Notes under the pieces: model-generated
The model's database searches: none
Told to the model about the DNA's origin: nothing
The model's input: the letters and a program-made list of their open reading frames with translations, nothing else
Made by a program: the position numbers and the translations under genes
Part shown: piece by piece, positions 18,476 through 27,460 of the stretch
Position numbering within the stretch: the first letter of the stretch is position 1
Layout of the letters: every line of letters begins with the position of its first letter
DNA from: Promethearchaeota archaeon Loki_b32
Lineage (GTDB): Archaea > Asgardarchaeota > Lokiarchaeia > Sigyniarchaeales > SOKP01
Assembly (NCBI GenBank): GCA_005223125.1
Contig: NJBH01000008.1
Coordinates: 62,001-126,000, forward strand
Direction: 5' to 3'
DNA length: 64,000 nucleotides

Positions 18476-19756
18476 TTATTGTATCTTCCATTTTCCAATA
18501 GCTTTCGCTAATTCGGGATTTTTTTTTGCATGTTCATCTAAGGATGACCCCATTAGAATAGCATCAATTGCTTGTCTAATAGCTTTCGCACCCGCTTCTG
18601 TTCCATCAGGATGTCCATGACAACCTCCACCAAACTGATAAACCATATCTTTTCCTAAAATTTGAATTAAATCAGGAATGTGAAGTGGGCTTAAACCTCC
18701 AGAAGCTACGGGTAACGTAGGTTTAATATCCCCCCAATCTTGATCAAGCATAGAGTCATTATTATCAGAAATCTTCTTTGCAGTCAGAACCTCATTGCAT
18801 TCTAATACTTCTCTTTTTCCACCCTCCATTTTCCCCACAACTGTTCCAGTATGAAGTTGATCCATGCCAATTAATCTCATTATTTTAGATAGGGCTAACA
18901 TCGTCATTCCATGCTTTTTATTTCGAGTTAATGCTGCATGCATTGCTCTATGAGCGTGAATAACTATGTTTTTATCATCTAAATAATCTCTAATTTCCTG
19001 TAAAGCCGAAAATCCGACTGTAAGAATATCTACCATTACATATTCTCCTCCATTTTCAATGACAAAATCTGCACGGTTTTTCATAATACTAAGAGGTGCT
19101 GTTATGTTGGGCATGTAAAACTTCCTTTCTCCCGTTTCATTTTCCATTTTATCCCGAGTTTTTAAAGTTTCCATGACTCTTTTCTCGAACTTGTTAAAAG
19201 TCATACTCGTTAAATTTTCATCATCCTTAACAATATCTAATCCACCAATCCATGCATCTCCACATATTTTTGCATGTTCAACTTCATTCAATCCTACTTT
19301 AGGTTTCACAATTGTACCAAGAAGTGGTCTATCCTTCACTTTAGTTAATTTTCTAATTCCTTCAATTCCATATTTAGGTCCCTTATATGTATTAACAATA
19401 TCTTTAGGAAAACAAATATCTAATAATCTTAACGATTTTAATACCTTCATTCCATAAATATTTCCCGCAATAGCGCTTAGAATCTGTGGTAAATTATTTG
19501 CTTCAAAAAGCTCTTTTGTGTAAGCAATCTTAATTATTTTTTTTTCTGGATTAATATAAAAAGTTGAAGGCTTAAGTCTTTTAGCTATATCAGCAGAAAG
19601 TGTTGCTATTTCTGTCCAAGTGCCAATTGAACTTTCTTTTGCTATTTCTTCTGAAGCATGTTGTATATTTTTACATTCTGGCGAAATTTCTACATAATAC
19701 ATTGCGATTAAATCATTTTCGTTTGGCTGGTAGGCCAAATTTACGTAATCCACCAA
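18476..19756 (-). CDS. rbcL: Form III ribulose-1,5-bisphosphate carboxylase large chain
   Basis: This 426-aa RuBisCO has all the catalytic residues: Lys151 (TIVKPKVGL), carbamylated Lys177 with Asp179/Glu180 (GGLDIVKDDEN), His269/Arg270 (HAHRAMHA), His302 (LHTGTVVG), Lys309 (GKMEGG), Ser352 (ASGGLSP) and the phosphate loop GGGCHGHPDG. It is therefore a true carboxylase and not a form IV RuBisCO-like protein. The shorter N-domain and overall length fit archaeal form III. It fixes CO2 on ribulose 1,5-bisphosphate to give two 3-phosphoglycerates, feeding nucleoside ribose into central metabolism. It is convergent with the isomerase that makes its substrate. Confidence 0.95.
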   Translation of the reverse strand: MVDYVNLAYQPNENDLIAMYYVEISPECKNIQHASEEIAKESSIGTWTEIATLSADIAKRLKPSTFYINPEKKIIKIAYTKELFEANNLPQILSAIAGNIYGMKVLKSLRLLDICFPKDIVNTYKGPKYGIEGIRKLTKVKDRPLLGTIVKPKVGLNEVEHAKICGDAWIGGLDIVKDDENLTSMTFNKFEKRVMETLKTRDKMENETGERKFYMPNITAPLSIMKNRADFVIENGGEYVMVDILTVGFSALQEIRDYLDDKNIVIHAHRAMHAALTRNKKHGMTMLALSKIMRLIGMDQLHTGTVVGKMEGGKREVLECNEVLTAKKISDNNDSMLDQDWGDIKPTLPVASGGLSPLHIPDLIQILGKDMVYQFGGGCHGHPDGTEAGAKAIRQAIDAILMGSSLDEHAKKNPELAKAIGKWKIQ

Positions 19757-19899
19757 ATTAAATCACTAATTATCCTACTAATTTAAAATTTATAAAACTA
19801 TACTGAAATTTCCTAAGAAGAAATTCAAATATTGAATTATTATATTAAAATCATAAAAAATTAATAATATTTTTAATTACTTTATAGTGTGATGAAACT

Positions 19900-20205
19900 A
19901 TGAGTGAAGTAAAATCTTTCACAATCAACGTAAAGGATTTAAGTTTTAAAAGTGAACAACATGTTCTCGATTTAATTAGATTCTTATCTGAAGCGTTACC
20001 TCAGATAACCCTTGACAGAAACGGAAATGATATTAATGTAGAAATGCCAAACAAATTATCTAAAAGAACATTGAAGCTCAGAATCAAAAAATTTTTACAT
20101 AAAAAAGGATTATATAATGACTACAGACCAATATCTTATAAAACCGCTGAAACTGAAGGATATATTGTGAAGGAAAAGAAATTAGTTGAGCTAAGCTATT
20201 ATTAA
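19900..20205 (+). CDS. Eukaryote-type ribosomal protein eL22-like
   Basis: This 101-aa basic protein aligns by eye with eukaryotic L22: SFTINVKDL at the start resembles KFTLDCTHP, and INVEMPNKLSKRTLKLRIKK followed by FLHKKGLYNDYRPIS resembles the [30 protein letters not shown] block of human L22. eL22 has been reported from Lokiarchaeota as a eukaryotic signature ribosomal protein. It lacks the acidic C-terminal tail of the eukaryotic form. It would bind the large ribosomal subunit. It stands alone between RuBisCO (divergent) and the CitG-like gene. Identification rests on this visual match. Confidence 0.75.
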   Translation: MSEVKSFTINVKDLSFKSEQHVLDLIRFLSEALPQITLDRNGNDINVEMPNKLSKRTLKLRIKKFLHKKGLYNDYRPISYKTAETEGYIVKEKKLVELSYY

Positions 20206-20256
20206 TTCTTATCCTTTTTCGAATATAATTATATAATTTAAAAAATATATTTAGAC

Positions 20257-21231
20257 GTGCCTTTAGAAGAAATTAGCTTTAATATTTCTATTAATTCTAT
20301 AGATGAATTAACATGTTGTCTAAGTCTAGCTAGTTTATTAGAAATATCTGGTTGGCCTAAACCGGGAAATGTTCACCGCACTGAGGATTTTGAAAATACA
20401 AGATTTGAACATTTTTTAGCAGGAATAGCAGCAATTCAGCCAATTTTTAGGGAATTTTGTCAGAGAATTTTTCAATTCTCATTCAGAAATAAGAAGGAAT
20501 ATAGTCAAATAGAATTAGGTTACTTTTACAAGAAAGCTACTAAAAGTATGATGAAGTGGCAAAAGGGAGGAAACGTTTTATTAGGGCATATATTAATTTT
20601 AGCACCACTGGCAGCTGCGTCAATAATTTGTTTAAAAACGGGTAAAATTAGGATTACTGACTTAAAATATTACCTCAATAAAGTTATTGAGAACTCTTCC
20701 ATAAGCGATACTGTAAATTTATATGAAGCTATTCGGTTATCTAATCCTGGAGGCTTAGGAAAAATTGAAAAATATGATATTAATGATGAAAATTCACTCA
20801 ACGAAATAATCAAAGATAACATAAATTTAAAAAAAATATTTGAACTTTCAAAAGAATATGATTTGATAAGCTTAGAATATTCAACAGGTTTCAATATTAT
20901 TATTAATGAAGGTTTGCCATATTTTTTTACAACATTCAGTCAATGCAATGATATCAATACTGCTACTGTCAATACTTATCTAAAACTATTGTCTGAATAT
21001 CCAGACACATTAGTTATAAGAAAATCTGGATTAGACGCGGCTACCCATATCTCAAAAATGGCATCAAATATCTTAGAAAATGGAGGTATTTCGTCCTATA
21101 AAGGGTTAAAATTGGCTTTAGATTTAGATACAGAACTCCAAGAGAAAAAGGGAAAATTAAATCCAGGTACTATAGCAGATCTCATTTCTGGTGTAATATT
21201 TTGCGCATTACTTTTTGGTTTAAGATTTTGA
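20257..21231 (+). CDS. CitG-like triphosphoribosyl-dephospho-CoA synthase family protein
   Basis: The 324-aa protein has the CitG/MdcB opening LASLLEISGWPKPGNVHR (family pattern SPKPGNV...), then FEHFLAGIAAI and GGNVLLGHILILAPLAAA, and near the end DLDTELQEKKGKLNPGTIADL, where family proteins have NPGTTADL. Bacterial CitG makes the prosthetic-group precursor of citrate lyase from ATP and dephospho-CoA. Many archaea have this family without citrate lyase, so the real substrate is unknown. The GTG start at 20257 has no evident Shine-Dalgarno. Confidence 0.8.
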   Translation: MPLEEISFNISINSIDELTCCLSLASLLEISGWPKPGNVHRTEDFENTRFEHFLAGIAAIQPIFREFCQRIFQFSFRNKKEYSQIELGYFYKKATKSMMKWQKGGNVLLGHILILAPLAAASIICLKTGKIRITDLKYYLNKVIENSSISDTVNLYEAIRLSNPGGLGKIEKYDINDENSLNEIIKDNINLKKIFELSKEYDLISLEYSTGFNIIINEGLPYFFTTFSQCNDINTATVNTYLKLLSEYPDTLVIRKSGLDAATHISKMASNILENGGISSYKGLKLALDLDTELQEKKGKLNPGTIADLISGVIFCALLFGLRF

Positions 21232-21313
21232 ATTCAAAAAAGTTATTTGGTAAATTTAATTTGTTATTCTTAAGAGGAGTTAATTTATAATTTCAGATTG
21301 GGTTTAATAGATT

Positions 21314-21664
21314 ATGGAATTCTGCGATGAATGTGGGGGAATGATGTTACCCTCAAATTTAGATGGACAAAAGGTATTTAAATGCAAGTGTGGAGCAACT
21401 AAACCATTTTCAGAAGAAAAATCTGTGGCGTATAAGGTGACTACTAAAATTGAACATCCCATTAGAAATGAAGTTACAAACCTAACTGAAGTTATAAACT
21501 GGAAAGAAAAGAATTTGAGAAGCACAATTAAAGATTTTAAATGTCCTCGATGTGGCTATACGAAAGCGCACCTAGAAACAAGGCAAACACGTAGTGCTGA
21601 TGAGGGAATGACTCATTTTATAATTTGTTTAAAATGCGGTAAAATGAAGAAAATTGGCAGCTAG
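21314..21664 (+). CDS. Transcription factor S (TFS/TFIIS-like)
   Basis: This 116-aa protein is archaeal TFS, which rescues backtracked RNA polymerase by stimulating transcript cleavage. The N-terminal zinc ribbon is FCDECGGMMLPS...FKCKCGA (residues 3-28). The C-terminal ribbon is CPRCGYTKAHLETRQTRSADEGMTHFIICLKCG, with the acidic Asp-Glu pair of the catalytic hairpin in QTRSADEG intact. The usual QTRSADEP is altered only at Pro to Gly. It ends two bases before the convergent DUF167 gene. Confidence 0.93.
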   Translation: MEFCDECGGMMLPSNLDGQKVFKCKCGATKPFSEEKSVAYKVTTKIEHPIRNEVTNLTEVINWKEKNLRSTIKDFKCPRCGYTKAHLETRQTRSADEGMTHFIICLKCGKMKKIGS

Positions 21665-21665
21665 C

Positions 21666-21962
21666 TTATAAAAATAGTTTATCAATTATTTCTTCTTCTT
21701 CAATATTCCTTAGAAAGGCGATTTTAATTAGCTTATCTTTACTTTTTAAACCAGAGATTATATGAATTTGATTTGATGAAATACTTAACTTTTTTCCTAT
21801 AAGGGCTATTAATTCTTTATTTGCTTTATTTTGGACAGGTTTAGATTTTAGATATATTGTTAAAACATCCCCATTGTTAATTATTTTCTGACTTCTAGAA
21901 TTTGCCTTAACATTCAGTCTTAATACAAAATTAGTATTTGAGCGCTGTTCCAAAAATTTCAT
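21666..21962 (-). CDS. DUF167 (YggU/UPF0235) family protein
   Basis: The 98-aa protein has the DUF167 core: LRLNVKANSRSQKI, a strand ending LTIYLKSKPVQNKANKEL (the KPVxGKANxxL family pattern), and IHIISGLKSKDKLIKI (SGxxSRxKxI pattern). Members are conserved in all domains, and their function is not established. It lies in the same direction as the DHH gene upstream of it, with 28 bases between them. Confidence 0.88.
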   Translation of the reverse strand: MKFLEQRSNTNFVLRLNVKANSRSQKIINNGDVLTIYLKSKPVQNKANKELIALIGKKLSISSNQIHIISGLKSKDKLIKIAFLRNIEEEEIIDKLFL

Positions 21963-21990
21963 TGTTTAAAATTATGTTATTCATTTTAAA

Positions 21991-23370
21991 TCATATAAAA
22001 TCATCTACTCTCATTTTTAAAAGATTATAGGATGGTTTTGATAATCTAATTCCTCCAGCTAACTTATGACCTCCCCCTACACCTCCTAATTCTTTTTTTA
22101 TAGTAGAAATAATCTTATTTACCCCAAATCCTTTATTGTTTTCTAAATATGTCCTTGAACAGCGAATACTTAATTTGATTGTACCGGATTTTTTCTCAGG
22201 ACCTCCAAGAAATAAGATTTTATTTGGGTCAAATAGTTCGTTAACCGCACTAAAACTAGCTGTATCTGACCAATTACTCGGTGGAATTTTTCCTTTTACT
22301 TCCAAGAAAAGTGCTTTTTCAGTTTCATAATGAGGAGATTCGATTGATAAAGTTCTTAAATTTTTAGAAAGATTCTCTATATATTCATAAAATATACTTT
22401 TAGCATAACGTGTTGTTGATTTTAATTGAATCATTGAAATCGCAGCACTAATATTCTTAAAACATAGAATATTCAATAAAAGCGCATGTTCAAAAGCAAA
22501 TTTCAATACTCCTAATTTTTGGGGTAATATTGCATAATGACCATAACTATCAATATTAGCGTTTCTTTGAATTTGTTGGATTTCTACACTTGTTAAATCA
22601 GCAACTTTAGTCTTAGGATTAATGTTTATCGAATTTAAAAATGAAGTGACCTCTTGATCCACTATTCCTCCAAATCGTCTAAGAAAGGGTAATATACTAT
22701 ATTTCAAACCATTCCTTATTGATTCATGCATACTTCCAAATAAAATTAAACCTTCTTTATCTTCAAGAAGTTCTTCACTAATTAATTCTTCATACACTTC
22801 CCGGTTAAATGATTTTAATTGATCCATTGGTTTTAGTGAATCTCCAGCAATTCCTAGTACTGTTAACCACCCTTGTTTCACTATAGAAGGTTTTACCTGC
22901 TTAGCAAACATATATGTTAGAGTTGCTCCAGCAATATGTTCTAAACCATCATAGCCATAAATAGTTGGATTAATAAAAAATAAATTTTCAGGAAATTCAT
23001 TGTTTTGGATGTCATCTTCTACTTCATGATGATCAAGAATGAAAAAGATTTCTTTTCTATTTTTAATAATCGGGATTAATTCTTTTAAATTTGAGCCTAC
23101 ATCTGTAAAGATGAATGCATTTTTATCTGTTTGTCTACTTGAAAGAATACCTTTTAGGTAATTATTCCAAGAAACAGATCGATTATAAATAAAATAATCA
23201 TAATCTAAATGCATTTTATATAATAAATTTTGGACCAGATGAAGACAGCTAATTCCATCAGCATCATTATGAGAAATGGTTACAACATGATTAAAGGAAC
23301 GATCGACAAATTGATCTATAGCATTGTTAAAATCTTCCAAGAATTTAGTTTTATTAGGTTTAGTGGTCAT
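21991..23370 (-). CDS. DHH family phosphoesterase (RecJ/GAN-like)
   Basis: The 459-aa protein has the DHH signatures ISHNDADGISC (about residue 33), DVG in IFTDVGSN, and the DHH motif itself in FILDHHEVEDD (about 115). It ends with the DHHA1 glycine-rich motif GVGGGHKLAGG. This is the layout of archaeal RecJ-like exonucleases such as GAN, which associate with the GINS/Cdc45 replication machinery. The protein could act on single-stranded DNA or short nucleotides. No GINS gene is nearby. Metal-binding residues are complete, so activity is expected. Confidence 0.88.
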   Translation of the reverse strand: MTTKPNKTKFLEDFNNAIDQFVDRSFNHVVTISHNDADGISCLHLVQNLLYKMHLDYDYFIYNRSVSWNNYLKGILSSRQTDKNAFIFTDVGSNLKELIPIIKNRKEIFFILDHHEVEDDIQNNEFPENLFFINPTIYGYDGLEHIAGATLTYMFAKQVKPSIVKQGWLTVLGIAGDSLKPMDQLKSFNREVYEELISEELLEDKEGLILFGSMHESIRNGLKYSILPFLRRFGGIVDQEVTSFLNSININPKTKVADLTSVEIQQIQRNANIDSYGHYAILPQKLGVLKFAFEHALLLNILCFKNISAAISMIQLKSTTRYAKSIFYEYIENLSKNLRTLSIESPHYETEKALFLEVKGKIPPSNWSDTASFSAVNELFDPNKILFLGGPEKKSGTIKLSIRCSRTYLENNKGFGVNKIISTIKKELGGVGGGHKLAGGIRLSKPSYNLLKMRVDDFI

Positions 23371-23651
23371 TTATATCATTACATTCTGCATATTTAGATA
23401 CTATTTTGTCGATAAATTGATTAAAAATTAATGTCCAATATAAAATTTAATAGAAAACAAAGGTTCAAAACGTTGTAATTAATCTTATCTTATTTTGAAA
23501 TCTAATAAATTCCAAATAAATTCTATAATTATAAATATTCCGATTTCATTTAGGAATTTTAAGGAAAATTAGTTAGTGCTTAAAACCTATAGAAAAATTA
23601 TTTAATTTAAATTAATTTTCTGTTCTAAATACTAATATTATCTCATTTATA

Positions 23652-25337
23652 ATGATAAATAAAAAACGGAATTATACTATTAAATTCTTACTAGTTTTAG
23701 TAGCAATTTTTTTCATCTCAATTCCGTTAATGTTAGGAGACTTAAAATCCGACTTCAATACCGTACTTTATGATCCTAACCCTAAAATAAGCGATTTCTC
23801 CAAGGATGATTTTAATGCATTACTTACTGAAGAAAAACAAGGACTTGGAAATATATCTATATATGATATTGATTTTAGTGATTTAGAGATGGGATTTATT
23901 ACTTATAATGAAATGTATCCTCTAATTGGGGAAGATATTTTTTCAAAAAATTTGAATATAACCCAGCTTAATATGCAATTCAATGAAACTATAGACCCTG
24001 CAATAGTAGATAATTTGAATGAAAATATAACAGATAGCAATAGTATAACAGTGAAATTAAATGAAAGTTTGTTTGTTGAATACAATGATCTAACGGAAGG
24101 TTATTTAATTTATCTTCCTCGTTTAGTTCCTTGCGATTTATTACAATTTTCTGTTAATAATGGTACTGATAACTTTGAATTAATTGAAGAAACTGATTAC
24201 ACAGTTGATAAAGATAATTTCATTGTATTTAGTTATGAATCCTATTTTAATATATCTGTGACTACAAATTTCACAATGTATCTTATCTGGGAATATACTT
24301 TAGAATTAACTGATTGGAGTTTAAGTCAGATAATTGGGGATGAAGAATTAATAATTGAGGATGAAGAACAAGATTTTACTACTGATTTTAATTATTATTT
24401 TATTTTAACAGGGAAAACATATAATGAATCTATTCCAATTCCTGGCGAACCTATTTTCGCAGATAATATAGATATTGCCTTAACTATTAATCATCCAGAT
24501 AAGGATTTATTTACTAACCATATTCTTGAATTAAATAACGAAACTGTGGATATTGCTGGTCACTTAAATCCAGATGATACAATTGATGTATACTTGGCAG
24601 ATCACTTTTCCGGAGAACTAAGTGAATTTTCTTTGAATTTTACAATTCCATTTACATTTAAATTTATCGAACCTGTTGGGGAAACATGGGCAATAGACAG
24701 ACTTGTAGAAATGAATAATATCCGCCAGCGTATTTATTTAGCATCAATAATAAATGGCCCTCAACATATTTATTTCAAAAATCTATCATTTTATGAGCCT
24801 ACAATTTATGCTGATCAAATTTTAAGCAACACTTCTTTATTTGAAAGAGATTTCACATATTTCTTTTTGAATACGACTCTGACAGGAAGATATGGAATAA
24901 AAGTTAGTGTTCCTTATCTGATTGTTGGAGAAACTTGCCCTTTTATAATTAAATATAAACCGACCCAAACTCTAAGAGTTGTTGTATTAGATAATATAAA
25001 AATGCCACTTGTAGGAGCAGATGTTAAAGTATACTATTTTGATCAAGAATATGGAACGTATGTATCTAAAGATAAAGTTCAACCAATCAGTCCAGGCAAG
25101 ACCAATGAAAATGGTGAAATTGTATTATTGCATGTTCCTGCTGGAAATTATACAATTAGAGTTTATCACAGCGGAAGATTCCTAAAAGAATCTACTTGCA
25201 GTACTTATAATTATAGAAATTATATCACTACAAATTATCCTCATTTTCCTTTATGGATAATAATATTTGGAATTACAAATGGAATCATTCTAATATTTGG
25301 ATTAATTTTTTATTCAAAATATAAGAAAATGCGATAA
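23652..25337 (+). CDS. Large extracellular protein with signal peptide and C-terminal anchor
   Basis: The 561-aa protein has an N-terminal signal (FLLVLVAIFFISIPLML), a long acidic, Asn- and Thr-rich extracellular part with many N-x-S/T glycosylation sequons, and a C-terminal transmembrane helix (LWIIIFGITNGIILIFGLIF) with a basic tail KYKKMR. Near residues 430-520 a carboxypeptidase-regulatory-like beta-sandwich can be seen (VVLDNIKMPLVGADVKVYYF...TNENGEIVLLHVPAGNYTI). No catalytic motif was recognised. The topology suits a cell-surface component exposed outside the membrane. Confidence 0.75.
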   Translation: MINKKRNYTIKFLLVLVAIFFISIPLMLGDLKSDFNTVLYDPNPKISDFSKDDFNALLTEEKQGLGNISIYDIDFSDLEMGFITYNEMYPLIGEDIFSKNLNITQLNMQFNETIDPAIVDNLNENITDSNSITVKLNESLFVEYNDLTEGYLIYLPRLVPCDLLQFSVNNGTDNFELIEETDYTVDKDNFIVFSYESYFNISVTTNFTMYLIWEYTLELTDWSLSQIIGDEELIIEDEEQDFTTDFNYYFILTGKTYNESIPIPGEPIFADNIDIALTINHPDKDLFTNHILELNNETVDIAGHLNPDDTIDVYLADHFSGELSEFSLNFTIPFTFKFIEPVGETWAIDRLVEMNNIRQRIYLASIINGPQHIYFKNLSFYEPTIYADQILSNTSLFERDFTYFFLNTTLTGRYGIKVSVPYLIVGETCPFIIKYKPTQTLRVVVLDNIKMPLVGADVKVYYFDQEYGTYVSKDKVQPISPGKTNENGEIVLLHVPAGNYTIRVYHSGRFLKESTCSTYNYRNYITTNYPHFPLWIIIFGITNGIILIFGLIFYSKYKKMR

Positions 25338-25751
25338 GGCTTTTGATTGTTATCTTTTGTGATAATATAGATGATCATTAATAAAAAACTTGCTGTCGTT
25401 AAATATACTATTATACATACAAACTTATTTTTGTAATACGAAATTAAACATAAAAAATAGGAATGGAAAAGAAAAAGTGGCAAGAGATTTAAACAGAAAG
25501 GTTCTTTTTACACTTTATTTTGGGATTTCTGGTGATACCTTACAATTTAGTTCAATAAGAGAAGCTTCAGGAGATGGAATGGCTCATGTTTACTCAATAC
25601 GATTAGAACTATCTCTTCTTTCAAACAAAATATGTCTATAGCTAAACAGCATAGTAATTATTGAACCAAATTTAACAAAAAGTCTAATCCAATTTTTATC
25701 ATAATCAAAATTAAATTTTGAGAAAAGAGATTAAAGTGTGAAATTGAAATA
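25338..25751. other. Gene-free region holding a repeated promoter-like segment
   Basis: These 414 bases contain no convincing gene. An 83-codon open stretch (25390-25641) is composition noise, since it overlaps the repeated DNA. From about 25605 to 25695 the sequence (TCTCTTCTTTCAAACAAAATAT, CATAGTAATTA) recurs at about 27332-27425 ahead of the rhodanese gene, so it is a duplicated upstream region, probably the promoter of the small secreted peptide that follows. Confidence 0.6.
25605..25695. repeat. Upstream repeat, copy 1
   Basis: Direct repeat of about 90 bases shared with 27332-27425. Both copies read ATCTCTTCTTTCAAACAAAA, then ATAGCTAAA, CATAGTAATTA and ACAAAAAGTC with small differences. 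Each precedes a gene for a secreted protein followed by a small membrane protein, so they look like duplicated promoters. Confidence 0.75.
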
Positions 25752-25898
25752 ATGAGAAAAGGATCTACGTTTGTATGGAAGTACTTCATCATATGTTTTG
25801 CAATATCCACATTTATACTGGTACCTATTGGAACTGTCTATGCGCAAGAGAGAACACTCTACTATATCGGGTATGATTATAAGGAGCTGATAATATGA
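25752..25898 (+). CDS. 48-aa peptide with signal sequence, overlapping the next gene
   Basis: The ATG at 25752 opens 48 codons: MRKGSTFVWKYF, a hydrophobic core IICFAISTFILVPIG, then TVYAQER, which resembles a signal-peptidase site (A-Q-E, the same AQE as in the rhodanese precursor at 27461), and ends YYIGYDYKELII. Its TGA overlaps the ATG of the next gene as ATGA, a sign of translational coupling. It could be a small secreted peptide or the stump of a longer precursor, since the rhodanese precursor stands in the same place relative to its own repeat and membrane gene. Function unknown. Confidence 0.55.
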   Translation: MRKGSTFVWKYFIICFAISTFILVPIGTVYAQERTLYYIGYDYKELII

Positions 25899-26389
25899 AT
25901 GAAAAGGAAAATAATGTGAAAGAAATGAATAAGGAAGAAAACCATAGGAGTTTTTGGAAAAAGTTTAATGAAAAATGGTTATGGGTTAATATCGGTAGTT
26001 ATATAGTTGGAACAATATTACCTTGGTGGTTATTTTTTATCGGTATTACAAACTTGATGACAGTAATCTTTTTAACAATATCAACCCTACTAATTATACC
26101 TTTGATGTATTACTTTTTCAATTACTTTAGAAAATCAAAGCACCAAACGATTATTATCAAAATAATGTTGGTTGGATGCGGCGGATTTAGTTTAGGTATT
26201 TTTATCTGGTTTTTTATTGGTTATACATTTATTATGGCTCCTTGGGCACCTTTAAATAATTTAACTGGTGTCCTAAGACAAAGAATTTTTCTTCTACTTC
26301 TGATATTTTCATGGGGACTTGCTGCATATATAATGTATAGAATAGGTAAAAAAAGAGATTGGAGACCACCCTCCCATTTAATAAATTAA
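25895..26389 (+). CDS. Small multi-pass membrane protein, paralogue 1
   Basis: The 164-aa protein has a charged N-terminus (MNEKENNVKEMNKEENHRSFWKKF), WLWVNIGSYIVGT, about four transmembrane helices, an IRKSK-like loop (FRKSKHQTII), a glycine-rich helix (LVGCGGFSLGIF), APWAPLNN and an end YRIGKKRDWRPP. Two paralogues with the same landmarks lie at 26734-27204 and 28923-29363. AAGGAG eight bases before the ATG sets the start. It is coupled to the secreted 48-aa peptide. A partner or immunity role is possible; no known family is recognised. Confidence 0.8.
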   Translation: MNEKENNVKEMNKEENHRSFWKKFNEKWLWVNIGSYIVGTILPWWLFFIGITNLMTVIFLTISTLLIIPLMYYFFNYFRKSKHQTIIIKIMLVGCGGFSLGIFIWFFIGYTFIMAPWAPLNNLTGVLRQRIFLLLLIFSWGLAAYIMYRIGKKRDWRPPSHLIN

Positions 26390-26733
26390 GTAATTTTCTT
26401 TTTTTAATTCAAAAATTTTAAGATAAATTTGTAATACAAAAATAAGAAAGTGTAGAAGAAGGCAAAAAAAATCATCAAGAAAATGACAAATACAGATAGA
26501 AAATATTTTGAGGAAATAGAAAAGTTTGTCGATATTTTTAAGGAAATAAATCCAACAGTGATTGTTATTGAAGATATTAGTAAGAAAAAAGAAAAAATAA
26601 CATTTCTTAAAAGAAAAAATGATTGAATTATTAAAAGAGAGGAAAGGAACAAAATTTTTAGGTGAAATTAAAAATATCAGAAGGCAAAACTTTTTGGTTG
26701 TTGTTAATGATATGATTATAAGGAGCGGATATT
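26390..26733 (+). other. Intergenic region with a decayed coding remnant
   Basis: These 344 bases contain no intact gene. On the plus strand a stretch of about 46 codons (MTNTDRKYFEEIEKFVDIF, then KEINPTVIVIEDISKKKEK) stops at TGA, and a shifted frame continues MIELLKERKGTKFLGEIKN up to an overlap with the next start codon. Read together they look like a frameshifted, helical remnant that once preceded the membrane gene. No family can be named. Confidence 0.35.
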
Positions 26734-27204
26734 ATGAATGAAAAGGAAATTAATGTGAAAGAGAGGAATAAGAAAGAAAACCAGAAGAGTTTCTGGAAAA
26801 ATTTTAAAGAGAATTGGTTATGGGTTACAATCGGGTTTTACATAGGTATAACATCAATGGGCTGGATTGAGTATTTCAGAGGATGTTTTTCTTTAATAGA
26901 AGTAGTTCTTCCCACTTTCATAGGTCCCATTTTTCTATTCGGTATCTTCTATATTAGAAAATCAAAGGATCAAAAAGTGATAATGCGATTGATAATAGTA
27001 ATTGGTGGTGGCTTAGCTTTAGGATTTCCGATATTCATGTCCGTCAATTATATTCTTTTTGTTACATCTTGGGCTCCTTTTCATGAGATTAACGCCATAT
27101 TACGAAGAATACTTACCATCTTGGTTATATTATTATCATATGGTGGAGCAGCATACATAATGGACAAATTAGGTAAGAAGCGAGACTATAGACCGTTTTT
27201 ATAA
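26734..27204 (+). CDS. Small multi-pass membrane protein, paralogue 2
   Basis: This 156-aa paralogue of the protein at 25895 has the same opening (MNEKEINVKERNKKENQKSFWKNF), WLWVTIGFYIG, an IRKSKDQKV loop, the Gly-rich helix VIGGGLALGFP, TSWAPFHE and the closing KLGKKRDYRPFL. It has about four transmembrane helices and no catalytic residues. AAGGAG lies eight bases before the ATG. Its last 30 bases and the 3' flank are nearly identical to those of the third paralogue, which shows recent duplication or gene conversion. Confidence 0.8.
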   Translation: MNEKEINVKERNKKENQKSFWKNFKENWLWVTIGFYIGITSMGWIEYFRGCFSLIEVVLPTFIGPIFLFGIFYIRKSKDQKVIMRLIIVIGGGLALGFPIFMSVNYILFVTSWAPFHEINAILRRILTILVILLSYGGAAYIMDKLGKKRDYRPFL

Positions 27205-27237
27205 TCTTAGAAATTATAAATAAACTTTTTTTTTTTT
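27171..27237. repeat. 3'-end repeat of membrane paralogues, copy 1
   Basis: The stretch from TTAGGTAAGAAGCGAGACTA through the stop codon to the T-run recurs at 29326-29393 with one substitution. It includes non-coding sequence (ATCTTAGAAATTATAAATAAAC before poly-T). Such identity outside the reading frame points to a recent copying event, and the poly-T may be the transcription end. Confidence 0.8.
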
Positions 27238-27331
27238 CAAAATATTTTAAACTAAATTTTTTTTTTTAATAAAATGAGAGACTCCTAGAAAAAGTCTTAA
27301 ACCTACCGCGACAGATGAAGATTAGGAATCA

Positions 27332-27425
27332 GGAATATCTCTTCTTTCAAACAAAATATTTATATAGCTAAATATCATAGTAATTACTGAAACAAACTTT
27401 ACAAAAAAGTCCAAAACAAAAATTA
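27332..27425. repeat. Upstream repeat, copy 2
   Basis: Second copy of the promoter-like repeat at 25605-25695, here about 35 bases ahead of the rhodanese precursor gene. Flanking T-runs at 27227-27238 and 27258-27269 suggest a terminator for the upstream gene. Confidence 0.7.
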
Positions 27426-27460
27426 AAAAAAGTAAATTAAAATAAAGAGGCGAAACTAGG

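Noticed and set aside
25390-25641. 83-aa open frame
   Set aside because: It overlaps the repeated promoter-like DNA, has no Shine-Dalgarno and no protein-like pattern.
26404-26652. 82-aa hydrophobic frame on the minus strand
   Set aside because: The Phe/Ile/Leu-rich product is the complement of A-rich, Lys/Glu-coding plus-strand sequence; the plus strand reads more like decayed coding DNA.
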